This document shows positions 32,473-49,301 of a stretch of DNA of 64,000 nt, one piece after another. Under the pieces are notes generated by a model, which had not been told where the DNA came from, did not search any database, and worked only from the letters and a program-made list of their open reading frames with translations. Every line of letters starts with the position of its first letter. The first letter of the stretch is position 1. Source of the stretch: Antedon mediterranea (taxonomy: Eukaryota; Echinodermata; Crinoidea; Comatulida; Antedonidae); contig NC_092672.1 in assembly GCF_964355755.1 (NCBI RefSeq), positions 1,612,001 through 1,676,000 on the forward strand, read 5' to 3'. A program made the position numbers and the translations under genes.

Positions 32473-35266
32473 GGTGTCAGATGAAATCGGTCGCGTCTGA
32501 AATCGGTCGCGTTTGAAATCGGTCGCGATAAAATCAACTTCCGGCATTTTGTATGGCGCGCCGCTAGAGCTATACGTTTAATGATATCGGTCGCGTTTGA
32601 AATCGGTCGCGCTATTTTGCATGGGACGCACTAGATACATTTTAAATGTAAACGCTATTATGTTTTTAGTTAATTTTGAATATAGAATTTCTAATACTAT
32701 TAACAATTGTTTTACCTCGATCGTTATTATTTTTTTACTACAGTAAATATAAATATTATCTCATTATTTATAAATAATTTGTGTTTTCATTTTATCTTAC
32801 GTCAGGTGTCAATGAATAATTGTAATGTGTTTAGAAAATCGTTTTAAAAAGTGTTATTGAATATTGTTTAAGTTTTTGAAAAGATTAACATGCCACTGTT
32901 TAAAGTTTTAATAATGTTGAAATAATTTAATATTAAACAATTAGACGCGCCTATTGCGTATTTTTTAATCGCAGTTAATAATACGAAACTAGTTTTATAT
33001 CTGCAAGTGGATACCAGCTCAATGAGGTTTATGCAATAAAGGAAGATGATGTATGATGATGATTTTTACGTTCGATTTCCGCCACTCTTACGTGAGCATG
33101 GTTTTAGGATAATACTAATAAAATAATATGCCGTTATAAATCAATCTACAGGGCCTATACTATGACTATCTGTACAATGATAGGCCTAGATGTGAGAATA
33201 ATAATGGATGGATATTAAAAGGTGGGCACGATTCTCAAAGAGGTAATCTTGCACTGATATTTTAAACATTTAGATGTACGAACGGCGTACGGATGTGAGA
33301 CACTGAGTGGTACTTATATTATTTACATTAAAGTGATTATTATAAATGAAGAAATATTCAAATTAAAAACTATAGTATCGCCGACGTATATACGTAAATT
33401 ATATACATCGTTTCACCATGGATGTTTCAAACGTATGGTTAGTAATAGGCCTATACGTCATCTTTACATGGCCATGGACAACGATCGTCGTACGTGTTTT
33501 GTCCATGATTTGACACACTAGTGCGTGTTTTTTTAAGGGGAATCCCCGTCAGCAAAATAACGTGCAGTTAACGTCGTCTGCACGATCATAGAAGGCGCAT
33601 CCACGTTATGGCCTATTTCGGGGTTTATTTCAGTAACTCGTCTTTTAACGACCCGCATATAATAATCATTTTTACTAGAAACTATTTTAGGCCTAAACAT
33701 TAGAAATAAAAATATACACGTGATTTTCCTCAACAATAATCATTATAGGCCTCTACTTAATCCTACATAACGTACGGACATAAATAAAATAGAAATTAAA
33801 ATAAGGTGGTCCAATATATGATATATCTGCCACATTATGCATAAGTATAAAAATGGATACGCTGGCTTTACGGGTTATACATTGTAACGTTTATTGTTTT
33901 TAAATAAATTGTTCTCTTTTACGTAATTGTTTGCATAATACTGTATTACTAAAAGACACAGACGTATATTCTCTATACAGTATAATATATTAATTACAGT
34001 ACATATAATAAAATAGAGGTAAATTATTATATGCCTAATAAAATATTTAAACGTGTTTAGAAATGGCCATTTTGAAAAGACACGGTCCTTCTCCGAGACC
34101 TGTGAAATAAAAAAAAATGATTGATAATAAATATTATTAACCAAAATAAAAAATATCCACATAAATAATCTGGTTCCTAAAAAATATCAATTAAATCTAG
34201 ACTATATAAACGAAGAAAATGTAAATCCCGCTAGCATGCATCTCGCTCCATACAAAATAGCGCGACCGATTTCAAGGGCGACCGATTTCAAACGTATAGC
34301 TCTAGTCTGGGCTCCAGACGGAGTTTTTTCTTAATATTAGTAAAAATATAAATATTTTTGCACATATGGCGTTTCATACGTGTATTACTTGAGTTTGGAT
34401 ACTCCGTCTGGGGAAACACGCAAAAGTCACGTGGTTTGACACCAAGAATTCTTGGTGCATAGATTATCCGGTTGACTAGTTTCAGCTGCATGCGATTGGC
34501 TACTCACTCGTACACCATTTTAATATTCATATTTCAGAATTTCAAAGACTCAACAACTAAGATGGTACGCATGAGCTATGTTACGTTTAGACAGTGTACT
34601 TGGGTACAGGATTTTATATGGATCATTTAATATTACGCGGAGATAATTTGATTTAATTCCCACCCAGACCCTGTCCTGTTCTGTGTAGTGTGGTGTAGCC
34701 CTGTGTTGTGTGTGAATCCTGTTGTGTGCCGGTGGTGGTATTATGTAGGCCTACCTTATTGGCGTTTTATTTGGCAGGTCATACGTGCGAGTTGAGTAAG
34801 ACCTACGAAGGAGACCTAGACTAAGGACTAAACAATTAATAAACAAAACTTGGCAACACGATTTCATATTTCAACACGAGCCTCGAACTCGATCGTACAT
34901 TCAGCACTGTACGTAGGCCTACTCGATCTTTTTCATTTTGAAACAAAATGATCATTGGTTGATTCGAAATCCATATTTACATACCGCCCGCCCCATATAG
35001 CCAAATACGGTATGATAACCTACGTCATTCTTATCGGATGTTTGCGGTCTGCAAATCGATTTCTATACGTGTTTCACAAGTCTGTATTTTCAGACAAAAA
35101 TCGCGGTCGAAATAAAAACAAATAAATAAAATAAAAAAACAATACAGACTTGGGGCAAGTCTAGTATAGCTCTAGCGGCGCGCCATACAAAATACCGGAA
35201 GTTGATTTTATCGCGACCGATTTCAAACGCGACCGATTTCACACGCGACCGATTTCATCGTAAACC
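32473..35266. mobile_element. Foldback element, 2.8 kb, 'AAATCGGTCGCG' arms, 8 bp target duplication
   Basis: Flanked by the perfect 8 bp direct repeat GTGACTAG (32465-32472 and 35267-35274). The left arm starts 'ggtgtcagatgaaatcgg'; the right end in reverse complement starts 'ggtttacgatgaaatcgg'. Both arms repeat 'gaaatcggtcgcg(t)tt' three times, then share 'ataaaatcaacttccgg', 'attttgtatggcgcgccgct' and 'agagctatac'. A second, inner pair (32576-32640 and 34245-34310) repeats 'atcggtcgcgtttgaaatcg' and 'gcgctattttg' around 34 kb, again followed by 'agagctatac', so a smaller relative is nested inside. No transposase frame is visible in 32640-34240 or 34310-35160, which are AT-rich. Confidence 0.82.
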
Positions 35267-35524
35267 GTGACTAGCCTACCTGGCACCTAACTAACGTGAC
35301 AATTATGAACACATCAATGGTTATCTTTCCACCACACACACAGCAGCCAGCCAGAGGGCGTACCATGCACACTTTTCTCCCTTTTCTACCCTACAAAAAC
35401 TGGAGAGTCGGAGGAGGGACGTGTGAATTCTAACTAGGCTAGCCTAGTTTAGTAGCCTACTACTATCTAGGCCTGGGCCTAGATGACCTCAATTTCTTAT
35501 CAGAAGCTAGTACTACTAGGCCTA

Positions 35525-36117
35525 GGACATTTTGCCGAATGCTATTAAGTTCGTCGACAGTCATTTAGCCGACAGACATTTTTAGCCGACCGGTCATTTA
35601 GTCGACAGGATATTTGGTCGACAGGACATTTCGCCGACAAGACATTTTGCCGACAACTATTTCGCCGACAACTATTTCGCCGACAGACAATTAGCCGACA
35701 GACAACTGGCCGACAAGACATTTCGCCGACAACTATTTCGTTGACAATGACATAGGATATATTGCCGAATTGACATTACGAATTATTAACACTTACATCT
35801 ATGAAACAAATAGGCCTATGTTTTAATTTTATATTTTGTTGAGAATTCGTTGTTCTTTCACGTTACGAGACCGTAATGCAATCGTTTTAAATTCAATTCA
35901 AAACTCGTACATACAAAATTTCGGCGGTTTCCTATTGTCAAAGTGTCTTGTCGGTCAAATGTTTGTCGGTCAAATGTCTGTCGGTTAATTGTCTGTCGGC
36001 TAAATGGTTTTCGGCGAAATGTCCTGTCGCCGAAATGTCTTGTCGGCGAAATGTCCAGTCGGCGAATAGGCTGTCGGTCAGTGGTCTGTCGGCGAAATGG
36101 CTTTCGGCAAAACGTCC
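35525..36117. mobile_element. Foldback element, ~0.6 kb, 'GCCGACA..CATTTC' arms
   Basis: Left arm 35525-35745 is a run of ~15 bp units such as 'cgccgacaagacattt' and 'cgccgacaactattt'; the right arm 35940-36117 is the inverted equivalent ('gtcggcgaaatgtc' units). Termini are 'ggacattttgccgaa' and 'ttcggcaaaacgtcc' (one mismatch). About 195 bp of AT-rich loop separates the arms. No target duplication was found. It sits just upstream of the relic HELLS exon at 36135, and a fragment 'gatgacctcaatttct' on its left side (about 35483) resembles that exon, so it may have inserted into HELLS-derived sequence. Confidence 0.75.
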
Positions 36118-36134
36118 CGTTACCGATCAGAATT

Positions 36135-40716
<4,582 letters not shown>

Positions 40717-40935
40717 CTAACCTGTCTTCAACAATCTATTACAAGTTTGATCTCTGCATATTCATTCAATTCTCCATCAAGATATCCACATCAAATACAT
40801 GGCTCCTGGCTTTAAATTTACTACAGTACTGGGTTCACATACTGTATACCCAATATTGCACAAATTGAAATCTGGGATTGTTAATGGTATTTATGACATT
40901 TATTTCTATGCAAGTAGTTACTGTTGTTTTCTTCA

Positions 40936-41243
40936 CTGCACAGTGTTCAGGTTTAAACTATTGTTAACACCAAGTGTTATTACAAGTCAGCACATTGTTC
41001 AGGTTTAAACTATTGTTAACACCAAGTGTTATTACAAGTCAGCACAGTGTTCAGGTTTAAACTATTGTTAACACCAAGTGTTATTACAAGTCAGCACAGT
41101 GTTCAGGTTTAAACTATTGTTAACACCAAGTGTTATTACAAGTCAGCACAGTGTTCAGGTTTAAACTATTGTTAACACCAAGTGTTATTACAAGTCTGCA
41201 CAGTGTTCAGGTTTAAACTATTGTTAACACCAAGTGTTATTAC
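40936..41243 (+). repeat. 52 bp tandem repeat, about six units, after HELLS pseudogene
   Basis: Same unit as 10985-11133 with about twice as many copies. Adjacent units are almost identical. Confidence 0.92.
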
Positions 41244-41838
41244 TCTTACAACAAAAGAAAATCAAAGTCTGTACACAAATATATCTCAAAATTAAGTAGC
41301 ACCTTTAATTATTCCAATCTACAAATGGTAATCCATAACTTATAAACTTTAAATTTATTTTATACAGAATTATATTTCACTATTTCTACATCATATAGAA
41401 AAAATATTTCTACATCAAAAAATATATTTAAAAACACAGCAATGAAACTAAATGCAAAATTCATTGATATTAAACTATATTATATAATGTCTTCATTGTT
41501 TGATTTTTGTCATTTTTAGTTTTACAAATTCTACTACAACTTTGTTCTGTTGTTGTTACTGTGCCAAAGACATCTCATAATATGTTTATTTGTTAATATA
41601 ATTTCTAATTACGTTTTCATTTAATAAAACTGCTTTTGATAACAAATTACGTTTCATCATTATGTTCATGTTATGTTTTGTAGTTTCAAGTTGTACCACT
41701 TTACTTTTAGTATTTAACCATCCAACCTAATTATAAAGAGTTGTATTAATTACATTTAATATAATATTATCACATAATTACTTTAAAACACGCACAACCA
41801 ATTCTATACAATATATCAAGTAAAAAACATTGCATTAT

Positions 41839-41846
41839 TATAAAAG
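41839..41846 (+). promoter_or_regulatory. TATA box before signal-peptide exon, copy 2
   Basis: TATAAAAG is kept at the same distance (52 bases) from the inner ATG as in copy 1. Confidence 0.45.
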
Positions 41847-41890
41847 AATCATTTTCAATAAATATGGCAGCACAGCTTATAAAGATTATA

Positions 41891-42004
41891 ATGAATAAGA
41901 AACAAACATTCTTGTTTATCTGCATGCTACAGCTGTTAATAATTATTACTTGCGTTGCTAGTGTGCCGCGTGCGGAAGTACGCGCGCGCGCTCCGTCGAT
42001 GAAG
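41891..42004 (+). CDS. First coding exon of an unidentified secreted protein (copy 2)
   Basis: Duplicate of 11783-11896. It encodes MNKKQTFLFICMLQLLIIIT followed by CVASVPRAEVRARAPSMK and the donor ATGAAG|GTAAGT. Both base differences from copy 1 change the residue. No downstream exon was found; transcription would run antisense across NLR-B. Function unknown. Confidence 0.42.
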
Positions 42005-42242
42005 GTAAGTATGGCAAAATAAAATGTTTAAAAACATTTTATAAAAGCTAATGTTTTAGATTATCATATTGATTTAATCTACTATACGATTTATATATAA
42101 AAGGTCGTTTTTATATTGAATACAAATTTAATGTTAGAAATGCAATTATTTGCGATATTAAAAATTGACACCTGCTTGCTGCGAGATTTAAAAATGTGTT
42201 TGTTATATAGTAGAAGTAACATACGTTATCAGTGAAAACTAA

Positions 42243-45200
42243 CTAATGAACAAATGTAATATTTCTTATTGAACACTTTTCAGACACGTGATCAATGACG
42301 TCAGCTGATAGATTGCAATCACTCATGTAAAGCCACCCCAGCTCAGGACACATAATGAGTAATGAAGACAATGAATTAACATCAATGTTGTGAAGGTTAT
42401 TACCAGAGATATAGAGATCACGTAATGCTAATTGAACTTGTTTGAGAGAACATTCTGTACCCAAGTGATTGATGACGTCAGCTGATAGATTGCAATCACT
42501 CATGAAAAGCCCCTCCAGCTTAGGACACATAATGAGTAATGAAGACATTGAATTAACATCAATGTTGTGAAGGTTACTATCAGAGATAGTGAGATCACGT
42601 AATGCTAATTGAACTTGTTTGCGAGAACATTCTGATACAAAGTCATGAAATACATCACGTGATAGATTCTCAATCCAAACATTGTTACATTTACCTTCAA
42701 TGCCTAAAATGTGTGCAATAACTCTTCCCTTTCGCTCCAATGCCATCTTACTACAAAAGTCACTGACACTATGCCGATCATATTGCATACAATACAATTG
42801 CATAATTAGACGTATAAAATGCCCATCACATTGTACACCTGGACTAATGTAATCAATAAACATTCTTATGGAGGTAGATATATCATCCAAATGATTATTT
42901 ATTTCTAAATCTTTGCTTGTCATGTGATTAATTAATTCATTTATCACAGCATCTTTATGTTGTTTTTTAACAAAGTTTAAATTTCTCGGCAGATAGCGAT
43001 ATGTTGACAAACGATTTGTAACCCAGTGCTTGAGGAAACCGCCAGCTTTATCACCAAGGAAACCAATTGCAAACTCTGTCGCTCTGTATAAATGCTCACT
43101 CTCTCGTATCACCTCCCACTCATCATCATCCAATGGTGTAAATAATGTTCGTACATCTGAGCACTCATTCTTAATACCTTCACTTTCACATAATTTGCAC
43201 AAGTAAAATCCCACCAATGACTCTACTATCAACTTGTGAGGAGGCATAAAAATGTTATCAAAATTCGATTTTAAAATCGGTGGTTCTTCGTAAACAAATC
43301 CAAGTTTCACGGACAAATCAACCAAATCTTTAGTCGTATGTTTATCATTCAAATCTTTCATGTTTATTGAAAGTTGGTTTACTTTCAAGCTATCATACAT
43401 ACATTTGCCCAACAAAATCATAGCATTTACATGCTTTGCTGGTGTGTCTTCAAATTTAGAAAGCTTGGCGAATTGTTCTTGTTTGTTGAACTGATTCAAA
43501 ATAGTACGAAATATTTCTTTAAAAAGTTCAGCTTTATCTTTAGGAAGGCTTTGACTGCCTTCCCATATCAAACAGATTGAACAAAGCAGCATTGGATTTT
43601 TGCACATTGCATACGCTTCAGGATGTTTTCTCCAATAATAATAATAAGCCCGATAAGTGTCAATATCCAATTCGTTTCTAAGGGATTTTCCCAATTGTGG
43701 TTGTTCAAAATACTCAAAATGTTTGTCAATGTACTTTCCTATGCTCTCGTTGTTGAACCCATTAACTCTTACATGTACGTCACATGCTTCTACGAATTTA
43801 TCTATGTTTTCTGATCGTGAAGTAAGTATTACGGAACTGTTTTTTAAGTTGTTCTTTTTGAACAGACTAAGTACGCTTGGATTATTAAATCTTAATTCAT
43901 CTAACCCATCGAGAAGCAGTACAATTTTATCGTCATGGGTCTTTAGAAAATTTTTAATTAACTCTGGATTTTGTGGAAGTTTCGTGTGCCTGCTAAACTC
44001 TGTCATATCAATTTGCTTTACAATTAAACCTAAGACATCTTTGTCTAAATCCCGTACACTTAAAAGAAATACAATTTTACCTTCAAATGCTTTAATCGAT
44101 TGAGTAGCCGTAGCCCAGTTGTATGATAAATGCCTTAATATGGTAGTTTTACCTATCCCACCCTCCCCATCTATAAGAGCTCTACATCCAGGTGTGGAGC
44201 TGATAACATCTACCACTTCTGTTAATGTTGTTGGTTTGCAGTCTTTATTCTTTTTAGATTCTTTGCGTAGTTCCAAATCAGTGAACATCTGCGAAATGTC
44301 AACACTGTATCTACCACGCATTGTTGCTGGTGTAAATATACTGGCCTGGCTGCACAATTCCTTTTGTCTTTGAAGCAGATATTCTTCAATCTTGTCTAGA
44401 TACGAAGAAAAATGGCAACAATATTTAGTTAATACATTTATTTTATTTAATAAGGGCCTTGCAATAGTAATACAATAAGTGAGTGCCGCGCCGAAGTGTA
44501 ATAAACCAAGTAAATAATATAGAGGGCGACAAACACAATTTATTATCAATCAGAAAGAAACTCTGTTAAACGACTGGTGGTCGCCAGCAAATTGTAACAA
44601 CCGTTAACATGTAGAGCAATCCACCGCTTATATGGTAAAACCTCCAGCTAATGTGGTCATTGATGCCGGATGGTCGCTTATAGGAAGAAAGCAAGGCGGT
44701 CGCTTTTTTTTAAACAAAGGTTCAATTTTGTAAAAAATATAATAATTCTATGCTGTCAATAGTAAAACTACATAGCGTGAGGCAATTTCGTTTCTCCATT
44801 AACTGTTGACTGTTCTACATAAGCTGTGTGTGTTTCTACTAGCTGGAAGTTTTACTAAAGCTGATTTTTCTAGATTCACTGTTTACGACATTAGCGTTGT
44901 AACACGCATATATTCATTTTTTTTGTAGGTGAAATAAAAAATGAGTTGTACAGTAGTATAACAAAATAATATTTTCCAGCATCTCGGTACAACTTTTGTT
45001 CTTAATACGAAAGCAATAACAAATAATAGAAATAATAGAAAATGCGTTCAAAGTTATAGTTTTAACATTTAATTTTAATAGGAAAAGTAAAAATTAAATA
45101 AATTTGCTTTTATTGAAAATTTAAATATTGCACGCGTGTACGAATTAATATAATTTAAAACCTTGCCATTTATCCTAAATTAAAATAATTGGTAATTATC

Positions 45201-48200
45201 GTGGAGCTGCTGTTGTAAACACACGTTTGCAATAATATCATTGATATTACGTATTCTATTCTTTGGTCTTTCGTGAAAAGAGTTAAATGATACGACCCAG
45301 GGTATGACATTGGTTTTTTTTAAATGCATGTATGTTAATAGGTTAAAATGCTATTTGTAGCAGTAAGATGTTTCTGATTGAAACTGAATTCACAATTATC
45401 TACGTCATAATCACATTTATTTATGATTATCCTCAATGTTATGCCAATTGGCATGATACAATTGTGCATTTAGGTCTTAATGCTGTATCTATGAAAATAA
45501 AAGGAATTATAGAGGGCGGCAAACAGAATATAGCATTAATCAGAACGAAATTTTAACAATGTTATTTGAACTAAGATGATTGTAACTACAGTACATGAAA
45601 TATTACGGTGAATTACTATTTTTTGGTGTGACATGTTGTTTCTTTTTATTTTTAAATACCATACAATTCTCTACGTCATAATCACATTTATTTATGATTA
45701 TCCTCAATTTTATGCCAAATGGCATATACCATTGTCCATTTATAGGCCTCAATAAATGCTGTATCCATGAAAATCAAAGGGATTATAGAGGGCGGCATAC
45801 ATAATATATTATCAGAGCCATATATATAAATTTATATATATGGCTCTGTATATTATTAATCAGAACGAAATTTTAACAATGTTATATATTTGACGGTGAA
45901 TTACTATTTTTGAATGTGATTACAAAATCTCATTCAATGTTTTATGAAGACATTTTATTTTCAAATTGATTATGGTTTATAATGAGCAAGACGATGAGAT
46001 TTTATTAATCATTCAATCTTTTTTATCTCGGAATCTCTTGTCCATAGAAAGTAATATAAATTAATTGAAAATAAAAATTACTACTACTCATCTCATATTT
46101 TTAATACATTAAGATTAAAGAATGTTTGAAATGTAGTATGAGGCCAAGTATACACTTTCAAATTTTCCCATATATATTATATTGTTGTTTATTTTTTCGC
46201 CAATATCAGAAACTTTAATCACACACTTTAAGGTTAATGAAGTTATTGTTGCAACTTTCCTTTTGTCATTGAATTGTAGTATAGGCGGAATTATAGAGGG
46301 CGGCAAATACAAATTTTAATCCATCGGAAGGCGTGACAATAAAGGGCTGGAAACAGAAAACTAAACTTATCACAAGTCTGACAAAAAATTTCAGGGCCGT
46401 ACATTCTAAGTTTTAGTGTATTAAAAGTAATAAAATCCTCCCAAATCATTTCTTGCCAGTTACAGTTGTAGAATTCTTAATTCCGCTCCAATAACAATGT
46501 GTCATGTCCCGCCGAGAGCATTCAGAGTGTGCAATTTTTATGATGAGGAACCTGCACAGATTTCTGATTATCTTGTAACGGTTTGTCTATACTGTAGTTG
46601 GTAAGAACGTAATTGTAACTTGTTGTGAAGTTCACATTGTTTAGTAGTTTCGTAGTTTTTGTAGAAATGTATTCTTTTTATGTTTCTTGTTTATTTGTCA
46701 AGGAGGGCAACTGACCTCCCAAAATAAATCATAGAGGTAAAATATAGCATTTTGACCCCCACAAATGTTAAAGGTATTTATTTTCAACATAGTCTTAGCT
46801 CTTTTTGCTCAACAGTACAGACATGCAAGTCCAAGACAGCCTTTACGATAATATATAATAGGCTAATCTAGAACGTTTTAATGCAAAAAGTATTTTTAAG
46901 TAACTTGGCCTCTGAAAATAATTTGGTCGCCGGGCTATGTGGCTATTCGTGTCTGCGCCCTATCTCCTATTTAACAAGGCCATATAGATGGCTGCAGTCG
47001 CGTGCTCATTAGTGTTTACCGACCGACCTACCAACTGACCGAAATTACTGAACATGTTTAAAAATGTTGAAATGTTTAAAAACATTTATATTTTTTAAAC
47101 TTACACGTGCGTAGCCTGTCACTTTTGACGTGCTCGTATAACGTAATTTCGAGTTGAAAAGTAAGTCAAGAAAACAGAAATCGGGCAAAACATTTAACGC
47201 GCAGCTTCGCACTCATCGCAAATTTGTAAACGCTTAAAATTGCCTGAAACGTACTCTTATTTCATCGAAAATAAATTTTGAAAACTTTAAGCACGCGTAC
47301 GCATGCGTTACATGCGCTACGCACGAAATTGTATTGCCATATGATGATTTATGCCCTGAAATTTATGAGTACTAAATTTTATTTAATTGTGATTCATGGT
47401 TGTGAAGATATGATTACAAACGTGATTTCGTTAAATCGTGCGTAGACCGCGTAATTTTTTATTGCGCACCGTTAAAATATAACCACATCGATTCCTGGCC
47501 ATAAGGAATATACTGTGAAAAATTGACTTAGATAGATTAAACTGATATCAAGATAAGGTCAGAAAGCGATAAAACGCATAGTGATACCGGACCGACAGAC
47601 AGACAGACCGACCGACCGACATAGAGTGAACTATGGATAAAAACCAAAGGTACAACCCCAAAAATCGTACCCGCGCCACTGAATGATACTGAAGTGCAGT
47701 CCTTATGAAACATATTACTCTGAAATCTAACTTTTGAAGTAGTAGTATATAGACCTTTTTTATTTTGTATTCAGTAAACAAACTTTGTAATGCGGATTAG
47801 AATTAAACTTATTGGATCTCAAAGAATAATAATAATTAATATGTGTAATATAAGTCTTACGTATTATGATGTTAACAACATTTCGTTTTTAAAACAATGA
47901 GGCTTTTCATATCATTCTATATGTGGTCAGGATTGGAATTAAACTTATTGGATCTCAAAGAATAATAATATGTGTAGAGTCTTACTTATTATGATGTTAA
48001 CAACATTTCGTTTTTAAAACAATGAAGCTTCCTAATTATTACATCGTTCTACTGTACATGTGGTCAGGATTGAAATAAAACATCAAAAAAGATTTTGTTT
48101 AAATATTATTGTTATAATTCTGAAGGAACTAACCTGTTTCTGATTTATCCTCTTTTCGCATTCCTTGTCCTTCATTACTACTGGTTGCCACGTCTTGCTC

Positions 48201-49301
48201 TGTTTAAATAATAAAATAATAATAAGAACAAAAAATGAAAAGACAATTATTCTATTATTAACTTTTCAGTAGACCTATTTTTATTTGTCTTCAGACAATT
48301 ATTTTACCTAAAAAACTATCGATCGGAGAGCAAAAGTATACGGTAAATTATTGGTAACTAACCTGTTTCTAATTTAGCTTTTTTTCGCATTCCTTGTCCT
48401 TCATTACTACTGGTTGCCACGTCTTGCTCTGTTTAAATAATAAAATAATAATAATAACAAAAAAATGAAAAGACAATTATTCTACCATAATAAAAAAAAT
48501 CTACCGATTGGGAGCAAAATTATACGGTACATTTTTAGTAAACTAACCTGTTTCTGATTTTACATCTTAATATTGTGTACTGTTATTATGTAAATCAAAT
48601 ATTTATAAACCCGTTTTATAATAATAATTATTATGACCATGGAGAAATAAGTTATTTCTCCATGTTATAACTAATAACTTAACGTTATATAGTTAAATAC
48701 ACATTTCAAAATATTACGTAATTAATTAGGTTCTATTGAAATCAAATGATCTCAAGTGAGTGTATTATGCATAATAATGTGACGATCTACCTTTTAGAAA
48801 ACTTTGTGCATGTTGGTTTATAAGCTTTGCAAAAGTGTCACGGTCGTCTTGTGAATTCAAGCGTCCGGCTTTCTCAATGTGATATACAACATCCCATATA
48901 TTGTTATAGTTGTAGGCACTCAGTTTGTAGAAACCAATAACCGACATCAAATCGTCGTTGTCAGTGTTAGTTAGCACATTAAACAATGCTCTGCGATATG
49001 CTGTTAATCCTACACCTGCTGTATCGCTACTTTGGATAGTGTTCTTATATGTGTCTGTGCGTTTTGTTGCTGAGGCCATCTTGGTTACTTCAGCAATGTC
49101 CGACAACAGCTTCACATCAGTTTTGGAAATCAATCCACGGTCAGTCAGTTGATTAAATAAATCTGGGGCTGATTTTTCATCAAGAGTTCCAATGGGTATA
49201 ATACCAAATAGAAGCATTCTCAGCCATCGCATCTTTACACCAGAATAGTGTTCACTTAGTTCTCCCAGAAATGTTTGGAATTCTACATCTTTTTCATCCA
49301 T
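42243..49301 (-). CDS. NLR-B: death-effector/NACHT/LRR receptor, paralogue of NLR-A
   Basis: Predicted - strand exons 49301-48791, 48428-48363, 48199-48134, 44395-42243, all phase 1, joining to 931 residues. The start MDEKDVEF lies eight bases after an acceptor (tttaacag), so the 5' UTR has an upstream exon. Residues ~1-170 look like two death-effector folds (FQTFLGELSEHYSGV then LFNQLTDRGLISKTDVKLL; YRRALFNVLTNTDNDDLMSV), a pattern-based call. Two 22-residue linker exons follow (EQDVATSSNEGQGMRK). The NACHT-LRR exon is about 95% like NLR-A, with Walker A GEGGIGKTT and Walker B IVLLLDGLDEL intact, a small insertion (RAYYYYWRK) and one LRR unit fewer. In contrast the head is far more diverged from NLR-A. 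A broken third linker exon (48579-48548) carries an in-frame stop and is presumably skipped. Expected role is cytosolic sensing, inferred from the family. Confidence 0.8.
44396..46329. other. NLR-B intron, left part, with dispersed 'agagggcggcaaac' motifs
   Basis: Non-coding and colinear with the NLR-A intron except for insertions. The motif 'agagggcg(g/a)caaac' or a close variant occurs at about 44521, 45511, 45787 and 46295. A ~250 bp segment (45340-45600) is duplicated next door (45650-45890): both contain 'ctacgtcataatcacattta', 'tgccaa.tggcat' and 'cagaacgaaattttaacaat'. Confidence 0.6.
45813..45848. repeat. Perfect 36 bp palindrome
   Basis: The sequence 'cagagccatatatataaa' is followed directly by its exact reverse complement, with no spacer. 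The neighbouring duplicate segment (near 45535) lacks it, so it was gained after the local duplication. Confidence 0.93.
46330..47705. mobile_element. ~1.4 kb insertion in the NLR-B intron
   Basis: Comparison with the NLR-A intron (18659-18760) shows a block present only here. Both introns share 'agagggcggcaaa' before it and 'aaacatatta' plus 'tgtattcagtaaacaaactt' after it. The insert starts near 'gcgtgacaataaaggg' and ends near 'cagtccttatg', with a degenerate 'gaccgaccgaccgacat' run at 47600-47625. No inverted termini or transposase frame was recognised, so the class is open. Confidence 0.6.
48548..48579 (-). pseudogene. Decayed third linker mini-exon of NLR-B
   Basis: The 3' end (aaatcagaaacag|gttagt) matches the functional linker exons at 48134 and 48363 and those of NLR-A. 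Upstream the match is lost; the only nearby acceptor gives a 32-base exon that breaks the 3n rule and reads a TAA in phase 1. Confidence 0.7.

Noticed and set aside
35525-36117. CRISPR-like short repeats with variable gaps
   Set aside because: The repeats invert symmetrically about a central loop and the variable parts are themselves repeated, so this is a foldback element.
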